DNA of 64,000 bases from Pseudomonas kielensis (GCF_014236655.1 NZ_JACMYG010000003.1:284779-348778); one strand, 5' to 3'; shown: positions 36,154-45,999, counted from the stretch's first letter. Numbers and translations are program-made. The notes: generated from the sequence alone by a model not told the origin.

Positions 36154-38538
36154 ATGACATCCATGAGCAGTCATAACCAAGACAAGGCGACGTTTCTCGA
36201 GCGCCTGATTTTCAACAACCGCCCGGCAGTCATCGTGATCTGCCTGCTGGTGAGCATTTTCCTGTTCTGGCAGGCGACGCTCATCCGGCCTTCCACCAGC
36301 TTCGAAAAGATGATCCCGCTGCAGCATCCGTTCATTGAAAAAATGATGGAGCATCGCAACGACCTGGCGAACCTGGGCAACACCGTGCGGATTTCGGTGG
36401 AGGCCACCGACGGTGACATCTTCTCCAAGGAATACATGGAGACCCTGCGCCAGATCAACGACGAGGTGTTCTACATCTCCGGCGTCGATCGCTCGGGCCT
36501 CAAGTCGCTGTGGAGTCCCAGCGTGCGCTGGACCGAAGTGACCGAGGAAGGTTTTGCCGGCGGCGAAGTGATCCCGCAGAGCTACAACGGCTCGGCCGAC
36601 AGCCTCGAACTGCTGCGCAACAACGTGCTCAAGTCCGGCCAGGTCGGGCGCCTGGTGTCCAACGACTTCAAGTCGAGCATCGTCGACATTCCGCTGCTGG
36701 AGTCCTACCCGGACCCGCAAGATCAGGGCAAGCTGCTGGCGCTGGACTACCAGAAGTTCTCCCATGAGCTGGAAGAGAAGATCCGCGACAAGTTCGAGAA
36801 GCAGAACCCCAACATCAAGATCCACATCGTCGGGTTTGCCAAGAAGGTCGGTGACCTGATCGATGGCCTGATCATGGTGGTGCTGTTCTTCGGTGTGGCC
36901 TTTGTCATCACCCTGGTCCTGCTGCTGTGGTTCACCAACTGCGTGCGCAGCACCATCGCCGTGCTGATTACCACCCTGGTGGCGGTCATCTGGCAACTGG
37001 GGCTGATGCATGCGTTCGGGTTCGGCCTGGATCCGTACTCGATGCTGGTGCCGTTCCTGATCTTTGCCATCGGTATTTCCCACGGTGTGCAGAAAATCAA
37101 CGGTATCGCCTTGCAGTCAAGCGAGGCCGACAACGCGCTGACAGCCGCCCGGCGCACCTTCCGCCAGTTGTTCCTGCCGGGCATGATCGCGATCCTGGCG
37201 GACGCGGTGGGCTTCATTACCTTGCTGATCATCGACATCGGGGTGATCCGTGAGCTGGCCATCGGCGCCTCCATCGGCGTGGCGGTGATCGTGTTCACCA
37301 ACCTGATCCTGTTGCCGGTGGCGATTTCCTACGTCGGCATCAGCAAGCGTGCCATCGCCAAAAGCAAGAAAGACGCGACCCGCGAACACCCGTTCTGGCG
37401 CCTGCTGTCGAACTTCGCCAGCTCCAAGGTCGCGCCGGTGTCGATCCTGATCGCCCTGATCGCCTTCGGTGGTGGCCTGTGGTACAGCAAGAACCTGAAA
37501 ATCGGCGACCTCGACCAGGGCGCGCCGGAGCTGCGTCCGGACTCGCGCTACAACAAGGACAACAACTTCATCATCAACAACTATTCCACCAGTTCCGACG
37601 TGCTGGTGGTGATGGTCAAGACCAAGGCCGAAGGCTGCTCGCGCTACGAGGCCATGGCGCCGATCGATGAACTGATGTGGAAGATGCAGAACACCGAGGG
37701 CGTGCAGTCGGCGATTTCCCTGGTGACCGTTTCCAAGCAGATGATCAAGGGCATGAACGAGGGCAACCTGAAATGGGAAACCCTGTCGCGTAACCCGGAC
37801 GTGCTGAACAACTCCATCGCCCGCGCCGACGGCTTGTACAACAACAGCTGCTCCCTGGCGCCGGTGCTGGTGTTCCTCAACGACCACAAGGCCGAAACCC
37901 TCGACCGTGCGGTGCATGCGGTGCAGGAGTTCGCCAAGGAGAACAACAAGGACGGCCTGGAATTCATCCTCGCCGCCGGTAACGCCGGGATCGAGGCGGC
38001 CACCAACGAGGTGATCAAGGAGTCGGAGCTGACCATCCTGATCCTGGTCTACCTCTGTGTGGCCACCATGTGCATGATCACCTTCCGTTCCTGGGCGGCG
38101 ACCTTGTGCATCGTCCTGCCGCTGGTGCTGACCTCGGTGCTCGGCAACGCCCTGATGGCCTTCATGGGCATCGGCGTGAAGGTCGCGACCTTGCCGGTAG
38201 TGGCGCTCGGGGTGGGGATTGGCGTGGACTACGGCATCTACATCTACAGCCGCCTGGAAAGCTTCCTGCGTGCCGGCCTGCCTTTGCAAGAGGCCTACTA
38301 CCAGACGCTCAAATCCACCGGCAAGGCGGTACTGTTCACCGGCCTGTGCCTGGCCATCGGCGTGTGCACCTGGATCTTCTCGGCGATCAAGTTCCAGGCC
38401 GACATGGGCCTGATGCTGACCTTCATGCTGTTGTGGAACATGTTCGGCGCCCTGTGGCTGCTGCCAGCCCTGGCACGGTTCCTGATCAAGCCGGAGAAAC
38501 TGGCCGGGCAGAAGGGCAATTCGCTGTTTGCCCACTGA
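36154..38538 (+). CDS. RND-superfamily transporter, MMPL/HAE3-like
   Basis: A 794-aa inner-membrane protein with two similar halves. Each has one TM segment, a large periplasmic loop and a five-TM bundle (for example VVLFFGVAFVITLVLLLWF...; LTILILVYLCVATMCMITF...). GVGIGVDYGIYIYSRLESF is the typical SSD-like motif of this family. It has about 12 TM segments and is shorter than drug RND pumps, as usual for exporters of lipids or sterol-like molecules. In pseudomonads it often accompanies DUF1302 and DUF1329 proteins; none is nearby here. AAGGCGGAG precedes the start, and a terminator follows. Confidence 0.88.
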   Translation: MTSMSSHNQDKATFLERLIFNNRPAVIVICLLVSIFLFWQATLIRPSTSFEKMIPLQHPFIEKMMEHRNDLANLGNTVRISVEATDGDIFSKEYMETLRQINDEVFYISGVDRSGLKSLWSPSVRWTEVTEEGFAGGEVIPQSYNGSADSLELLRNNVLKSGQVGRLVSNDFKSSIVDIPLLESYPDPQDQGKLLALDYQKFSHELEEKIRDKFEKQNPNIKIHIVGFAKKVGDLIDGLIMVVLFFGVAFVITLVLLLWFTNCVRSTIAVLITTLVAVIWQLGLMHAFGFGLDPYSMLVPFLIFAIGISHGVQKINGIALQSSEADNALTAARRTFRQLFLPGMIAILADAVGFITLLIIDIGVIRELAIGASIGVAVIVFTNLILLPVAISYVGISKRAIAKSKKDATREHPFWRLLSNFASSKVAPVSILIALIAFGGGLWYSKNLKIGDLDQGAPELRPDSRYNKDNNFIINNYSTSSDVLVVMVKTKAEGCSRYEAMAPIDELMWKMQNTEGVQSAISLVTVSKQMIKGMNEGNLKWETLSRNPDVLNNSIARADGLYNNSCSLAPVLVFLNDHKAETLDRAVHAVQEFAKENNKDGLEFILAAGNAGIEAATNEVIKESELTILILVYLCVATMCMITFRSWAATLCIVLPLVLTSVLGNALMAFMGIGVKVATLPVVALGVGIGVDYGIYIYSRLESFLRAGLPLQEAYYQTLKSTGKAVLFTGLCLAIGVCTWIFSAIKFQADMGLMLTFMLLWNMFGALWLLPALARFLIKPEKLAGQKGNSLFAH

Positions 38539-38559
38539 TCTTGACCTGAAGTGAAAAAG

Positions 38560-38587
38560 CCGCAGCCCCAGGGTTGCGGTTTTTTTT
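38560..38587 (+). terminator. Rho-independent terminator after the MMPL gene
   Basis: CCGCAGCC / GGTTGCGG stem (one G-T pair) with a 4-nt loop, followed by eight Ts. Confidence 0.9.
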
Positions 38588-38654
38588 GCCTGTTCGCTGC
38601 GTTGCAAGGCCATGGCCGCTATCATTGCGCCTTTCAACTTGATGATTGATCGCC

Positions 38655-38951
38655 ATGACTGCTGCAACCGATACCTTGCTCACCGTTCTCGAAACCTGCG
38701 ACATGCTGGAAATCGATGGCCTGCACGCCTTCGACTTCTCGCTGGACGAGGACGATCAGTTGCACATCGAGTGCATGGATGGCCGTGCGGCCAAGCATTG
38801 GGTGTTCAGCCTGGCCCAGGTGCAGGCGGCCGTGTTCGACGCCGACCTGCAGAGCTGGACCCTGCGCGGCGACGCCGGCGAGCACCGCCTGGTGTGCATG
38901 AGCGCATTCAGTGGCAGCAACGATGAAGGCGAAGACCATGGGGATGCGTAA
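38655..38951 (+). CDS. Small acidic conserved protein (DUF5629-like)
   Basis: A 98-aa acidic protein starting MTAATDTLLTVLETCDMLEIDGLHAFDFSLDEDDQLHIECMDGRAAKHWVFS. It resembles the Pseudomonas-specific DUF5629 proteins; this identification is from memory. No signal or membrane segment is present. The end overlaps the start of the lactonase gene by 14 bases, so the two are co-transcribed. The role is unknown. Confidence 0.7.
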   Translation: MTAATDTLLTVLETCDMLEIDGLHAFDFSLDEDDQLHIECMDGRAAKHWVFSLAQVQAAVFDADLQSWTLRGDAGEHRLVCMSAFSGSNDEGEDHGDA

Positions 38952-40113
38952 CCTCTGGCCGCTCCTGATGGCCGGCAGCTTCGCCGCGATGGGGGTGCAA
39001 GCCGCTCCCGCCGAGCCCCATGAGCTGTTGGTCGGCAGTTACACCCAGGGCCAGAGCCAGGGTATCTATCGCCTGCAGTTCGACAGCCGCAGCGGTCAGC
39101 TCGACGCGACGCCGCTGCAAGTGTTCAAGAGCGCCAACCCTTCCTGGCTGACCTTGTCCGGCGATCAGCGGCAACTGTTCGTGGTCAACGAAAATGGCCC
39201 TGGACAAGCCGACGTCGTCGGGCGGGTCAGCAGTGTGGCCATCGACCCCAAGACCCGGCAACTGAGCCTGATCAACCAGGTGCAGAGCCTGGGCAACGAG
39301 CCGACTCATTCGAGCCTCAGCGTCGACGGCCAGTACCTGTTCGTCAGCAACTACTCGGTGGCGGCCGACCCGGGTGGCAGTCTGGCGGTGTTGCCGGTCA
39401 GCCGCGAGGGCCGCTTGTCGCCACCGGTGCAACTGAGCAGCCATCCGGCAAGCCGGGTCAACCCTGAGCGCCAGCAGTCGGCCCACGTGCATTCGACGGT
39501 GTCTTCACCGGACGGTCGGTTCGTGTTTGCCAATGACCTGGGGGCCGACCAGGTGTTTGTCTACCGCTACGACCCCAAGGCCAATCCGGAGCATCCGCTG
39601 ACGGCCGCCACTCCAGCCTCGGTGCAGTTGCCACCCGGCAGCGGGCCACGGCACCTGCTGTTCGCCGCCGATGGCAAGCATGCCTACCTGAGCATGGAAA
39701 TGAGCGCGCAAGTCGCGGTGTTCGACTACCAGGACGGCACGTTGACCCAACGCCAACGGGTGGACCTGGCGGCAGGGCAGCCGGCGGCGAAAAAAGCCGC
39801 CGCGGCCTTGCATGCCTCTGCCGATGGCAAATTCCTCTACGTCAGCAACCGCGGTACGGCCAACGAGCTGCTGGTGTTTGCCATCGACCCGAACACGGGC
39901 GAGCTCAAGGAGCTGCAACGACGTTCGGTGGAGGGTGATCATCCCCGCGAGTTCAGCCTCGATCCGAGTGGCCGGTTTGTGTTGGTGGCCAACCAGAAAA
40001 GCAACCAGATCGTCGTCATCGAGCGTGACGCGCAGAGCGGCCTTCTGGGCAAAACCGTGCAGAAGCTGGCGCTCGATGCGCCCAGCGATCTCAAGTTCCT
40101 GTCCCGCCCGTAA
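38938..40113 (+). CDS. Exported lactonase-family beta-propeller
   Basis: A 391-aa protein of the 6-phosphogluconolactonase/YbhE seven-bladed propeller family. The signal peptide (MRNLWPLLMAGSFAAMGVQA) makes it periplasmic, unlike cytoplasmic Pgl. Typical blades are LLVGSYTQGQSQGIYRLQF, NPSWLTLSGDQRQLFVVNE, PSDLKFL and DHPREFSLDPSGRFVLVANQKSNQIVVIERD. AAGG lies before ATG 38938. The true substrate is uncertain because exported members are poorly characterised. Confidence 0.85.
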   Translation: MGMRNLWPLLMAGSFAAMGVQAAPAEPHELLVGSYTQGQSQGIYRLQFDSRSGQLDATPLQVFKSANPSWLTLSGDQRQLFVVNENGPGQADVVGRVSSVAIDPKTRQLSLINQVQSLGNEPTHSSLSVDGQYLFVSNYSVAADPGGSLAVLPVSREGRLSPPVQLSSHPASRVNPERQQSAHVHSTVSSPDGRFVFANDLGADQVFVYRYDPKANPEHPLTAATPASVQLPPGSGPRHLLFAADGKHAYLSMEMSAQVAVFDYQDGTLTQRQRVDLAAGQPAAKKAAAALHASADGKFLYVSNRGTANELLVFAIDPNTGELKELQRRSVEGDHPREFSLDPSGRFVLVANQKSNQIVVIERDAQSGLLGKTVQKLALDAPSDLKFLSRP

Positions 40114-40118
40114 GCCTG

Positions 40119-40139
40119 AGGCCCCGCTTGGCGGGGCCT
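40119..40139 (+). terminator. GC-rich hairpin after the lactonase gene
   Basis: AGGCCCCGC-TTG-GCGGGGCCT is a perfect 9-bp stem five bases after the stop. There is no real T-tract, so it may be a weak terminator or an mRNA 3' stabiliser. Confidence 0.55.
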
Positions 40140-40269
40140 GCACCCTTGTATTAATCGCAGTGATATCGGCTACTGATACAAAAGATTTCAAGCCCGCCGA
40201 CCCTCGGGCGTAAGTTTGCTTCACGGCCTACACAGGCAAGCCAGCCAACTGCACACGAGGGTTACCGCC

Positions 40270-40449
40270 ATGAACTTCAATCTCTTCTCCGTCATCGCCG
40301 CGTCCGCCATCTCAGCCAGCGTGGTGCTGCCAGCCAATGCCAGCGTCGAGATCAACGACAAACGAACCGGCACCCAGACCTACACCCAGAAATACCTGCA
40401 ACAGAGCGCCAACTTCTATGCGGCGCTGGATCACAAGATTCAGCATTGA
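40270..40449 (+). CDS. Small secreted protein, 59 aa
   Basis: Begins MNFNLFSVIAASAISASVVLPANA, a clear signal peptide, leaving a mature peptide of about 35 residues (SVEINDKRTGTQTYTQKYLQQSANFYAALDHKIQH). GAGGG lies eight to nine bases before the ATG. No cysteines are present. I do not recognise a family. It is monocistronic, with a 156-bp gap upstream. A partial REP (CCGGCGCCAGCTCCCACA) follows the stop. Confidence 0.65.
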   Translation: MNFNLFSVIAASAISASVVLPANASVEINDKRTGTQTYTQKYLQQSANFYAALDHKIQH

Positions 40450-40508
40450 TCTGCCAGGCACCGCCGATGTCGGCTGTGCCGGCGCCAGCTCCCACAGGAC
40501 TTGTAGTG

Positions 40509-41120
40509 TCAGTGAGGCTCGGGTTGTTTGGCCATGATCGCCGTGAACAGCGCCGACTCGATCATCCCCGCAAGCCACGCCTGCAACGGCCGATACGGCA
40601 GCTGCGCGAAACCGTCGCGGTCGACGTGGGCGAACTGACGGACAAAGGGCATCAGGGCGATGTCGGCCAGGCTTGGGTGATCGGCCACTAAATAGCGCTG
40701 CTGTTGCAGCAAGTCATCGAGCTTGCGCAGAAACACTTCCCCCTCAGCACGGTAGTGCTCCCTGGAATGCTCCGGATAACGTTCGGCGTACTTGTAGCGA
40801 TTGAGGCTGACCTTGAACACCTGGTCGTTTTCTTCGATCAGCGTCGCGGTCATTGATTGCGCGGCAGGGTTGTCCTTGAGCAACCAGTCCTCGGGATCGT
40901 TCTGCGCCAGTGCCCAGGTCATGATCTCCAGGCTTTCGTCGATCACCCGGCCATCGGCACTCAGTACCGGCACCGTGCCTTTGCTTGAAAGCGCGAGCAT
41001 CTGCGGCGGCTTGGCCTTGAGGCTGACTTCCACGATGGTCAATGGCACCGCGCTATAGTGCAGCGCCATGCGTGCCCGCATGGCATAAGGGCAGCGGCGG
41101 AAGGAATACAGCCTGTTCAT
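40509..41120 (-). CDS. Glutathione S-transferase-like protein
   Basis: A 203-aa protein with a thioredoxin-like N-terminal domain. YSFRRCPYAMRARMAL holds a CPYA motif like that of omega-class GST or glutaredoxin-2-like proteins, and KGTVPVL and DESLEIMTW are the glutathione-site elements. A helical C-terminal domain follows. The Cys suggests thiol-transferase rather than classical conjugation activity. Its start overlaps the sbcC stop by four bases, so it is read with sbcDC. Confidence 0.85.
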   Translation of the reverse strand: MNRLYSFRRCPYAMRARMALHYSAVPLTIVEVSLKAKPPQMLALSSKGTVPVLSADGRVIDESLEIMTWALAQNDPEDWLLKDNPAAQSMTATLIEENDQVFKVSLNRYKYAERYPEHSREHYRAEGEVFLRKLDDLLQQQRYLVADHPSLADIALMPFVRQFAHVDRDGFAQLPYRPLQAWLAGMIESALFTAIMAKQPEPH

Positions 41121-44100
41121 TTCACCTCCAGGGTGCTCAGCCCGTTGCCTTGGCGACGCACCTGAATCTGCACCGGAATCCGCTCATGCATTTCCTGCAC
41201 GTGGGAAATCACCCCGACCTTGCGTCCTTGTGCCTGCAGGCCGTCGAGGGCGTCCATCGCCAGTTGCAGGGATTCGGGATCGAGACTGCCAAAACCTTCG
41301 TCGATGAACAGCGATTCGATTTTCAAAGTGCTCGAAGCCATCGAGGCCAGGCCCAGGGCCAGGGCCAGCGACACCAGGAAGGTTTCCCCGCCGGACAATG
41401 AGTGCACCGAACGCAGCTCGTCGCCCATCTCGGTGTCCATCACCAGCAGGCCGAGCATGCTGCCGCCGCGCTTGAGGCGATAGCGCCGCACCAGTTGGCG
41501 CAATTGCACGTTGGCGTGATGCACCAGCAGGTCGAGGTTGTAGGCCTGGGCGATCTTGCGGAAGGTGTCGCCGGTGGCCGAGCCGATCAAGGCATTGAGC
41601 CGGGCCCAGCGCTGCCACTCCAGATACGCCTGGCTGATGCGTTGCGCCAGTGCCTGGTTGGCCTCCTGGCGCCGTTGATCCTCGGTCTGTTGTGCGCGCA
41701 ACTCGGCACAGAGTTGTTCGCTGATGGCCGCCTGCGCTTGCAGATCGCCCAGGGCCGTGGCCAGTTGTTCAGCGTCCAGGTAAGCGTTGTGCTGGGCCTG
41801 ATGCTCGTGCAGGCGCTGCTCGCGCTCCTGCAGCAGGACCTTGGCTTGCTCGATCGCGGTTTCGCTGCGTTGCAACTGCAGGCGCAACTGGCTGACCTGT
41901 TCGTCGCTGTAGCCCAGCAACTGCGCAAGGCCTGTGTCGTCGAGTTCAGGGTGCAGGGCACGCCAGTCGGCGACCTTGCTCTGCAGTGCTTGCCGTTCGC
42001 TGTCCAGCGCCTGTTGGCGTTGTTGCTGCGCCTTGAGTTCGGCTGCCAGCTGGATGAGCTGGCTCTGCACTTCCTGCAGTTGCTGGCTGGCCGTGGCTTG
42101 TGCCTGGCGCGCCTGCTCGAGGGCCTGCTCCAGTTGTGTTTGCCAGGCTTCGGCACTCGGCTGTTCCCCCAGCAATGCGCTGAGTTGCTGTTGGGCGCCG
42201 TGCAGCTGGGCGCTGAGCAGGGCGTGCTGCTGTTGCGCGGACTCGGTCTGTTGCAGCCGGGTCAGTTGGCGGTCCTGTTCCTTTTCCAGGCTCTGCTGGC
42301 GTTGCTGCTGCTCGTCCAGCTCTTCACGCTGCAGCGCCAGTTGTTCCAGACGCTGGGCCACTTGTTGGTCGAGCTGGAGGAAGGTCGCCGCGGGCTCATG
42401 GCGCAGGCCTTCAAGGATGGCTGCCGGGAGCAGGTTGGCGAAGGCGGCGAGCTCTTCCTCCAGGCGTTGGCGGTCGTTGCCCAGTTCGCGCTGCTGCAGG
42501 GTCAGCAGTTGCACCGCCTGCTGGCTGGCCTGTTCAGCGGCTTGCAGTTGCTGCGCCAGGCGCGCGGCTTCCTGTTGCAGGGTGAGCAGGGCGCTCTGGC
42601 GCTGTTCGTCCTGGCTGAGGTTCTGGTTCAACTGAGTATTTTGCTGGGCTAGCCAGGCCTCTTGGTGGCCAGGGTCCTGCGCCAGCAACGAGGCTGCCAG
42701 CGGATGGGCTGCCAGGCTCGGGGCCAGGCTCTGCTGCTGGGCGAGCAGTTGTTCGTGCTGTTGCAGCAGTTCTTTTTGCTGGGCGATCACACCGCCGACT
42801 TCGGCACGCAGTTCGGCGAGGGTTTCCTTGAGCAGGTCGACGGCCTTCTGGGCAGCGGCCTGTTCGCTTTCATCGTGTTGACCCAGGCTTTGCAGCAAGG
42901 CTTCGGGCTGGTGGTAGGGGTGCTCGACACTGCCACACACCGGGCAGGGCTGATCGTCCTGCAACTGCCCGCGCAACTCCTCGACACTGGCGCTGCGGGC
43001 CAGGCGTTGGCGCTCCAGAAGCGCTTGGGTGACCGTCAGTGTCTGCTCGGCCACGGTCAGGTCGGCCTTGGCTTTTACGCCTTCGCGGGTCAGGCGTTCG
43101 CGTTCGCCCTGGGCGCTGTGCAGGCGTTGTTGCAGGGCTTGCCCGCGGGTATCCAGCTCCTGCTGGTTGGTCCACAGCCGCGTCAGCTCTTCCACCGCCC
43201 GCAGTTGCTTGCGGTTGTCTTGCAGCAGGCTGCCGAGAATCTGGATCTGCTCGGCGACTGCCTGAGGCTCGACGTCGGCTTCGCTGTACAGCACCTGCAG
43301 TTGCTGACGCTGTTCTTCCAGGCGGCTGGCGCTGGTGCTGGCCTGTTGTTGCAGCCCCAGCAGTTCCGCCTCACCTTGTTTGAGGCGATTGCCCACCAGC
43401 ATCAGTTGCTGCAGGCGCTCGCGGTGCAGGTTCCAGGCGTCGCTGACCGGCGCCCACTGCAGGCTGTGCTCCAACTGGCTGGCGATATTGACCAGGCGTT
43501 CGGCCACCCGCTGTTGTTGTTCGAGCATCTGGGTGATGGCGTGCTGGCCTTGCAGGCTCGCCTGTTCGGCGGTCTGCTTGAGTTCTGCCGACGCGTCGAT
43601 CGCCTGGGTCAGTCGCGCCAGGTTGCCTTGTTCCTCGAATGCCTGGCGCAGCAGCGGGGCATTGCTGGTGTGCTGGTGTTGCGCCTGGGTCAGCGCCGCC
43701 TTGGCCGATTCCAGGCTCAGTTCCAGCTGCGCCTGACGGGCCAGTTGTTCGGTCTGTTGGGCGCTGTGCTGCTGGATCGATGCGGCCAAGGGGCTCAACT
43801 GGGCATCAAGTTCGGCCTGACGGGCAAACTGGTGACGTTGCGGTGCCAGGTGCTCCAGGCGCTTGAGGTTCAGCCGTGCGTCCGCCTGGGCATCCCAGGC
43901 CTGCTGGGCCTGTTGCAGTTGCTCGACACCCGCCTGTTGCTGGTCCTGGATCTGCTGCAGTTCCTTGAGCCAGGTGTGCTGCAACTCCAGTTGCTTGAGC
44001 TGGGCCTGCTGGGTCTTGAGCTGCTGCTGGGCCTGGCTCAAACGCTGGTCGAGTTCGGCGCGCGCCTCGGGCTCCAGGGGGGTGACGCCGCTGGCTTGGT

Positions 44101-44758
44101 CCTGTAGCTGTTTGTGCAGCTCGCGGGTTTCCTTGCTCTTGTCGAAGGCGCGCTTGCCCAGGCGGGTGTAGAGCGCGGTGTCGGTGAGCTTTTCCAGCAG
44201 TTCGCTGCGGTCGTTGTCGTCGGCCTTGAGGAAGGCGCTGAATTCGCTCTGGGCGAGCATTACCGCCCGGGTGAACTGTTCGAAGTTCAGGCCCAACACC
44301 GCTTCGAGCTGGGTCTTGTATTCACCTTTCTGGCTGGCCAGCAGCTGGTCGGTGTCCAGGTCGCGCAGGCTCTGACGGCTGGCCTGCAGCTTGCCATTGG
44401 CTTTTTCCCGGGCGCGGTTGGCTTCCCAGCGTGCCCGATAGCGCCGGCCATCGATGCCGAGGAAGTCGACCTCGGCGTAGCCGTCGCCAGTGCCCCGGCG
44501 CAGCAGGGTGCGTGGATCGCCGGTGGCGATTTCGCCGTCCGCGTCCGGGACCTTGGCGTCACGCCCGGTGTTGTTGAGCCGCGGTACCGCGCCAAACAGG
44601 GCCAGGCACAGGGCATCGAGCAGGGTGCTTTTGCCGGCGCCGGTGGGCCCGGTGATCGCGAACAGGCCGGCACTGGCCAGCGGTTCGGCGGTGAAATCGA
44701 TCTCGAACGGCCCGGCCAGCGAGGCCAGGTTCTTCAGGCGGATGGCGAGGATCTTCAT
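41117..44758 (-). CDS. sbcC: Exonuclease subunit SbcC
   Basis: ATPase half of the SbcCD (Rad50/Mre11-type) nuclease that opens DNA hairpins and processes ends (1213 aa). Walker A GPTGAGKST is near residue 38. Very long Gln-rich coiled coils follow. The zinc hook CPVC is in DDQPCPVCGSVEH near residue 602. The signature SLSGGETFLVSLALALGLA and Walker B LFIDEGFGSLD lie at the C-terminus. It starts in the ATGA overlap with sbcD. Confidence 0.96.
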   Translation of the reverse strand: MKILAIRLKNLASLAGPFEIDFTAEPLASAGLFAITGPTGAGKSTLLDALCLALFGAVPRLNNTGRDAKVPDADGEIATGDPRTLLRRGTGDGYAEVDFLGIDGRRYRARWEANRAREKANGKLQASRQSLRDLDTDQLLASQKGEYKTQLEAVLGLNFEQFTRAVMLAQSEFSAFLKADDNDRSELLEKLTDTALYTRLGKRAFDKSKETRELHKQLQDQASGVTPLEPEARAELDQRLSQAQQQLKTQQAQLKQLELQHTWLKELQQIQDQQQAGVEQLQQAQQAWDAQADARLNLKRLEHLAPQRHQFARQAELDAQLSPLAASIQQHSAQQTEQLARQAQLELSLESAKAALTQAQHQHTSNAPLLRQAFEEQGNLARLTQAIDASAELKQTAEQASLQGQHAITQMLEQQQRVAERLVNIASQLEHSLQWAPVSDAWNLHRERLQQLMLVGNRLKQGEAELLGLQQQASTSASRLEEQRQQLQVLYSEADVEPQAVAEQIQILGSLLQDNRKQLRAVEELTRLWTNQQELDTRGQALQQRLHSAQGERERLTREGVKAKADLTVAEQTLTVTQALLERQRLARSASVEELRGQLQDDQPCPVCGSVEHPYHQPEALLQSLGQHDESEQAAAQKAVDLLKETLAELRAEVGGVIAQQKELLQQHEQLLAQQQSLAPSLAAHPLAASLLAQDPGHQEAWLAQQNTQLNQNLSQDEQRQSALLTLQQEAARLAQQLQAAEQASQQAVQLLTLQQRELGNDRQRLEEELAAFANLLPAAILEGLRHEPAATFLQLDQQVAQRLEQLALQREELDEQQQRQQSLEKEQDRQLTRLQQTESAQQQHALLSAQLHGAQQQLSALLGEQPSAEAWQTQLEQALEQARQAQATASQQLQEVQSQLIQLAAELKAQQQRQQALDSERQALQSKVADWRALHPELDDTGLAQLLGYSDEQVSQLRLQLQRSETAIEQAKVLLQEREQRLHEHQAQHNAYLDAEQLATALGDLQAQAAISEQLCAELRAQQTEDQRRQEANQALAQRISQAYLEWQRWARLNALIGSATGDTFRKIAQAYNLDLLVHHANVQLRQLVRRYRLKRGGSMLGLLVMDTEMGDELRSVHSLSGGETFLVSLALALGLASMASSTLKIESLFIDEGFGSLDPESLQLAMDALDGLQAQGRKVGVISHVQEMHERIPVQIQVRRQGNGLSTLEVK

Positions 44759-45999
44759 GGCTGTTCGCTCTCCTGCTGAACGTCTTGCAGCAGTTGCGCA
44801 AAATCGCTGAGGGTCTGTTCGTCGACGGCGCTGCCGTAATTATCCAGCCAGGCGCGGCTGAACAGTTCCTGAGGGGTGAGTTGGTCCAGTTCGATCAAGA
44901 CGTCGCCCTCATCGCTGCCTCCCCGGGCACCGCTGCCGGCGTATTCGGCGGCGATCCGCACCAGGCGCACGGCTTTGCCTTGCAAGGCGCTTTCCACCTG
45001 ATGGCGCAGGTCCGGTTGCGGTTCGTCGAGGCGCACCCGTACCTCCAGCCAGGGCTGGCGCTGGACGTCGGCCAACAGGTCGATGTCGGGCAGCGCGGCC
45101 AGTTGCCCGAGGATCTCGGCCAGCGGTGCGGGGCCCATGCGTTGCAGGTTGACCGCCCGTGGGATCAGGCGCGGCTCGACGCTGACCAGGGTTGGCCCGT
45201 CGAGGCGCACATCGAGGATCTGGTGCGGGTAGGCAATCTCGGAGAACGATAGGGGGATGGGCGAGCCGCAGTAGCGAATGCGCTCCTCGCCGTTGACCTT
45301 CTGTGGCTTGTGCAGGTGGCCGAGGGCAACGTAGCTGATGCTCGGGCCAAACAGGCTGGCGGGCAGGGCTTCGGCATTGCCGATGATCAGGCTGCGTTCG
45401 GAGTCCTCGGACACCGAGCCGCCGGCCATGTGTGCATGACTGATGGCGATCAGCGCCTGGCCCGGCTGGCGCTTGGCATTGGCGGCCTCGATCAGCCACT
45501 CATGCACCTGGCCGATACCGCGCAGGTAGTCGTCGCCCAGGTGGGCACCGGTGACTTCCGCCGGGCGCAGGAACGGCAGTGCCAGGCACCAGCCAGCGAT
45601 CTCGCCCGAGGCATCGGGCAGCGGGATCAGCAACCGCTCGGCATCCAGTTGCCCGTCATCAAGCCACAGCACTCGGCCCAGGGCGTGGGTGCGCAGGCGG
45701 CGCATCAGCGGCGCCGGCAGTTCGATCCGGGAACCGGAATCGTGGTTGCCGGCGATCATCACGATACTCAGCGCAGGCTGTTGTTCGTGGGCACTGACGA
45801 TGAAGTCGTACAGGCGTTCCTGGGCTTTGACCGGCGGGTTGACCGTGTCGAAGATATCGCCGGCGATCAGCAGCACGTCGGGCTTTTCCTGCCCCAGTTG
45901 ACGCAGCAGCCAGTCGAGGAAGCAACCGTGTTCGTAGTCGCGTTCCTGGCCATGCAGGTTTTGCCCAAGGTGCCAGTCGGAGGTGTGAAACAGACGCAA
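44755..45999 (-). CDS. sbcD: Exonuclease subunit SbcD
   Basis: Mre11-like nuclease subunit (414 aa). Metal motifs are FHTSDWHLGQ, LIAGDIFDTVNPP, MIAGNHDSG and a later SHAHMAG and LGHLHKPQ. The first codon is TTG at 45999, supported by GGAG eight bases upstream and by the conserved MRLFHTSDWHLG start; no ATG fits. The C-terminal capping domain ends with the sbcC overlap. It is first in the sbcD-sbcC-GST operon. Confidence 0.95.
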   Translation of the reverse strand: MRLFHTSDWHLGQNLHGQERDYEHGCFLDWLLRQLGQEKPDVLLIAGDIFDTVNPPVKAQERLYDFIVSAHEQQPALSIVMIAGNHDSGSRIELPAPLMRRLRTHALGRVLWLDDGQLDAERLLIPLPDASGEIAGWCLALPFLRPAEVTGAHLGDDYLRGIGQVHEWLIEAANAKRQPGQALIAISHAHMAGGSVSEDSERSLIIGNAEALPASLFGPSISYVALGHLHKPQKVNGEERIRYCGSPIPLSFSEIAYPHQILDVRLDGPTLVSVEPRLIPRAVNLQRMGPAPLAEILGQLAALPDIDLLADVQRQPWLEVRVRLDEPQPDLRHQVESALQGKAVRLVRIAAEYAGSGARGGSDEGDVLIELDQLTPQELFSRAWLDNYGSAVDEQTLSDFAQLLQDVQQESEQP

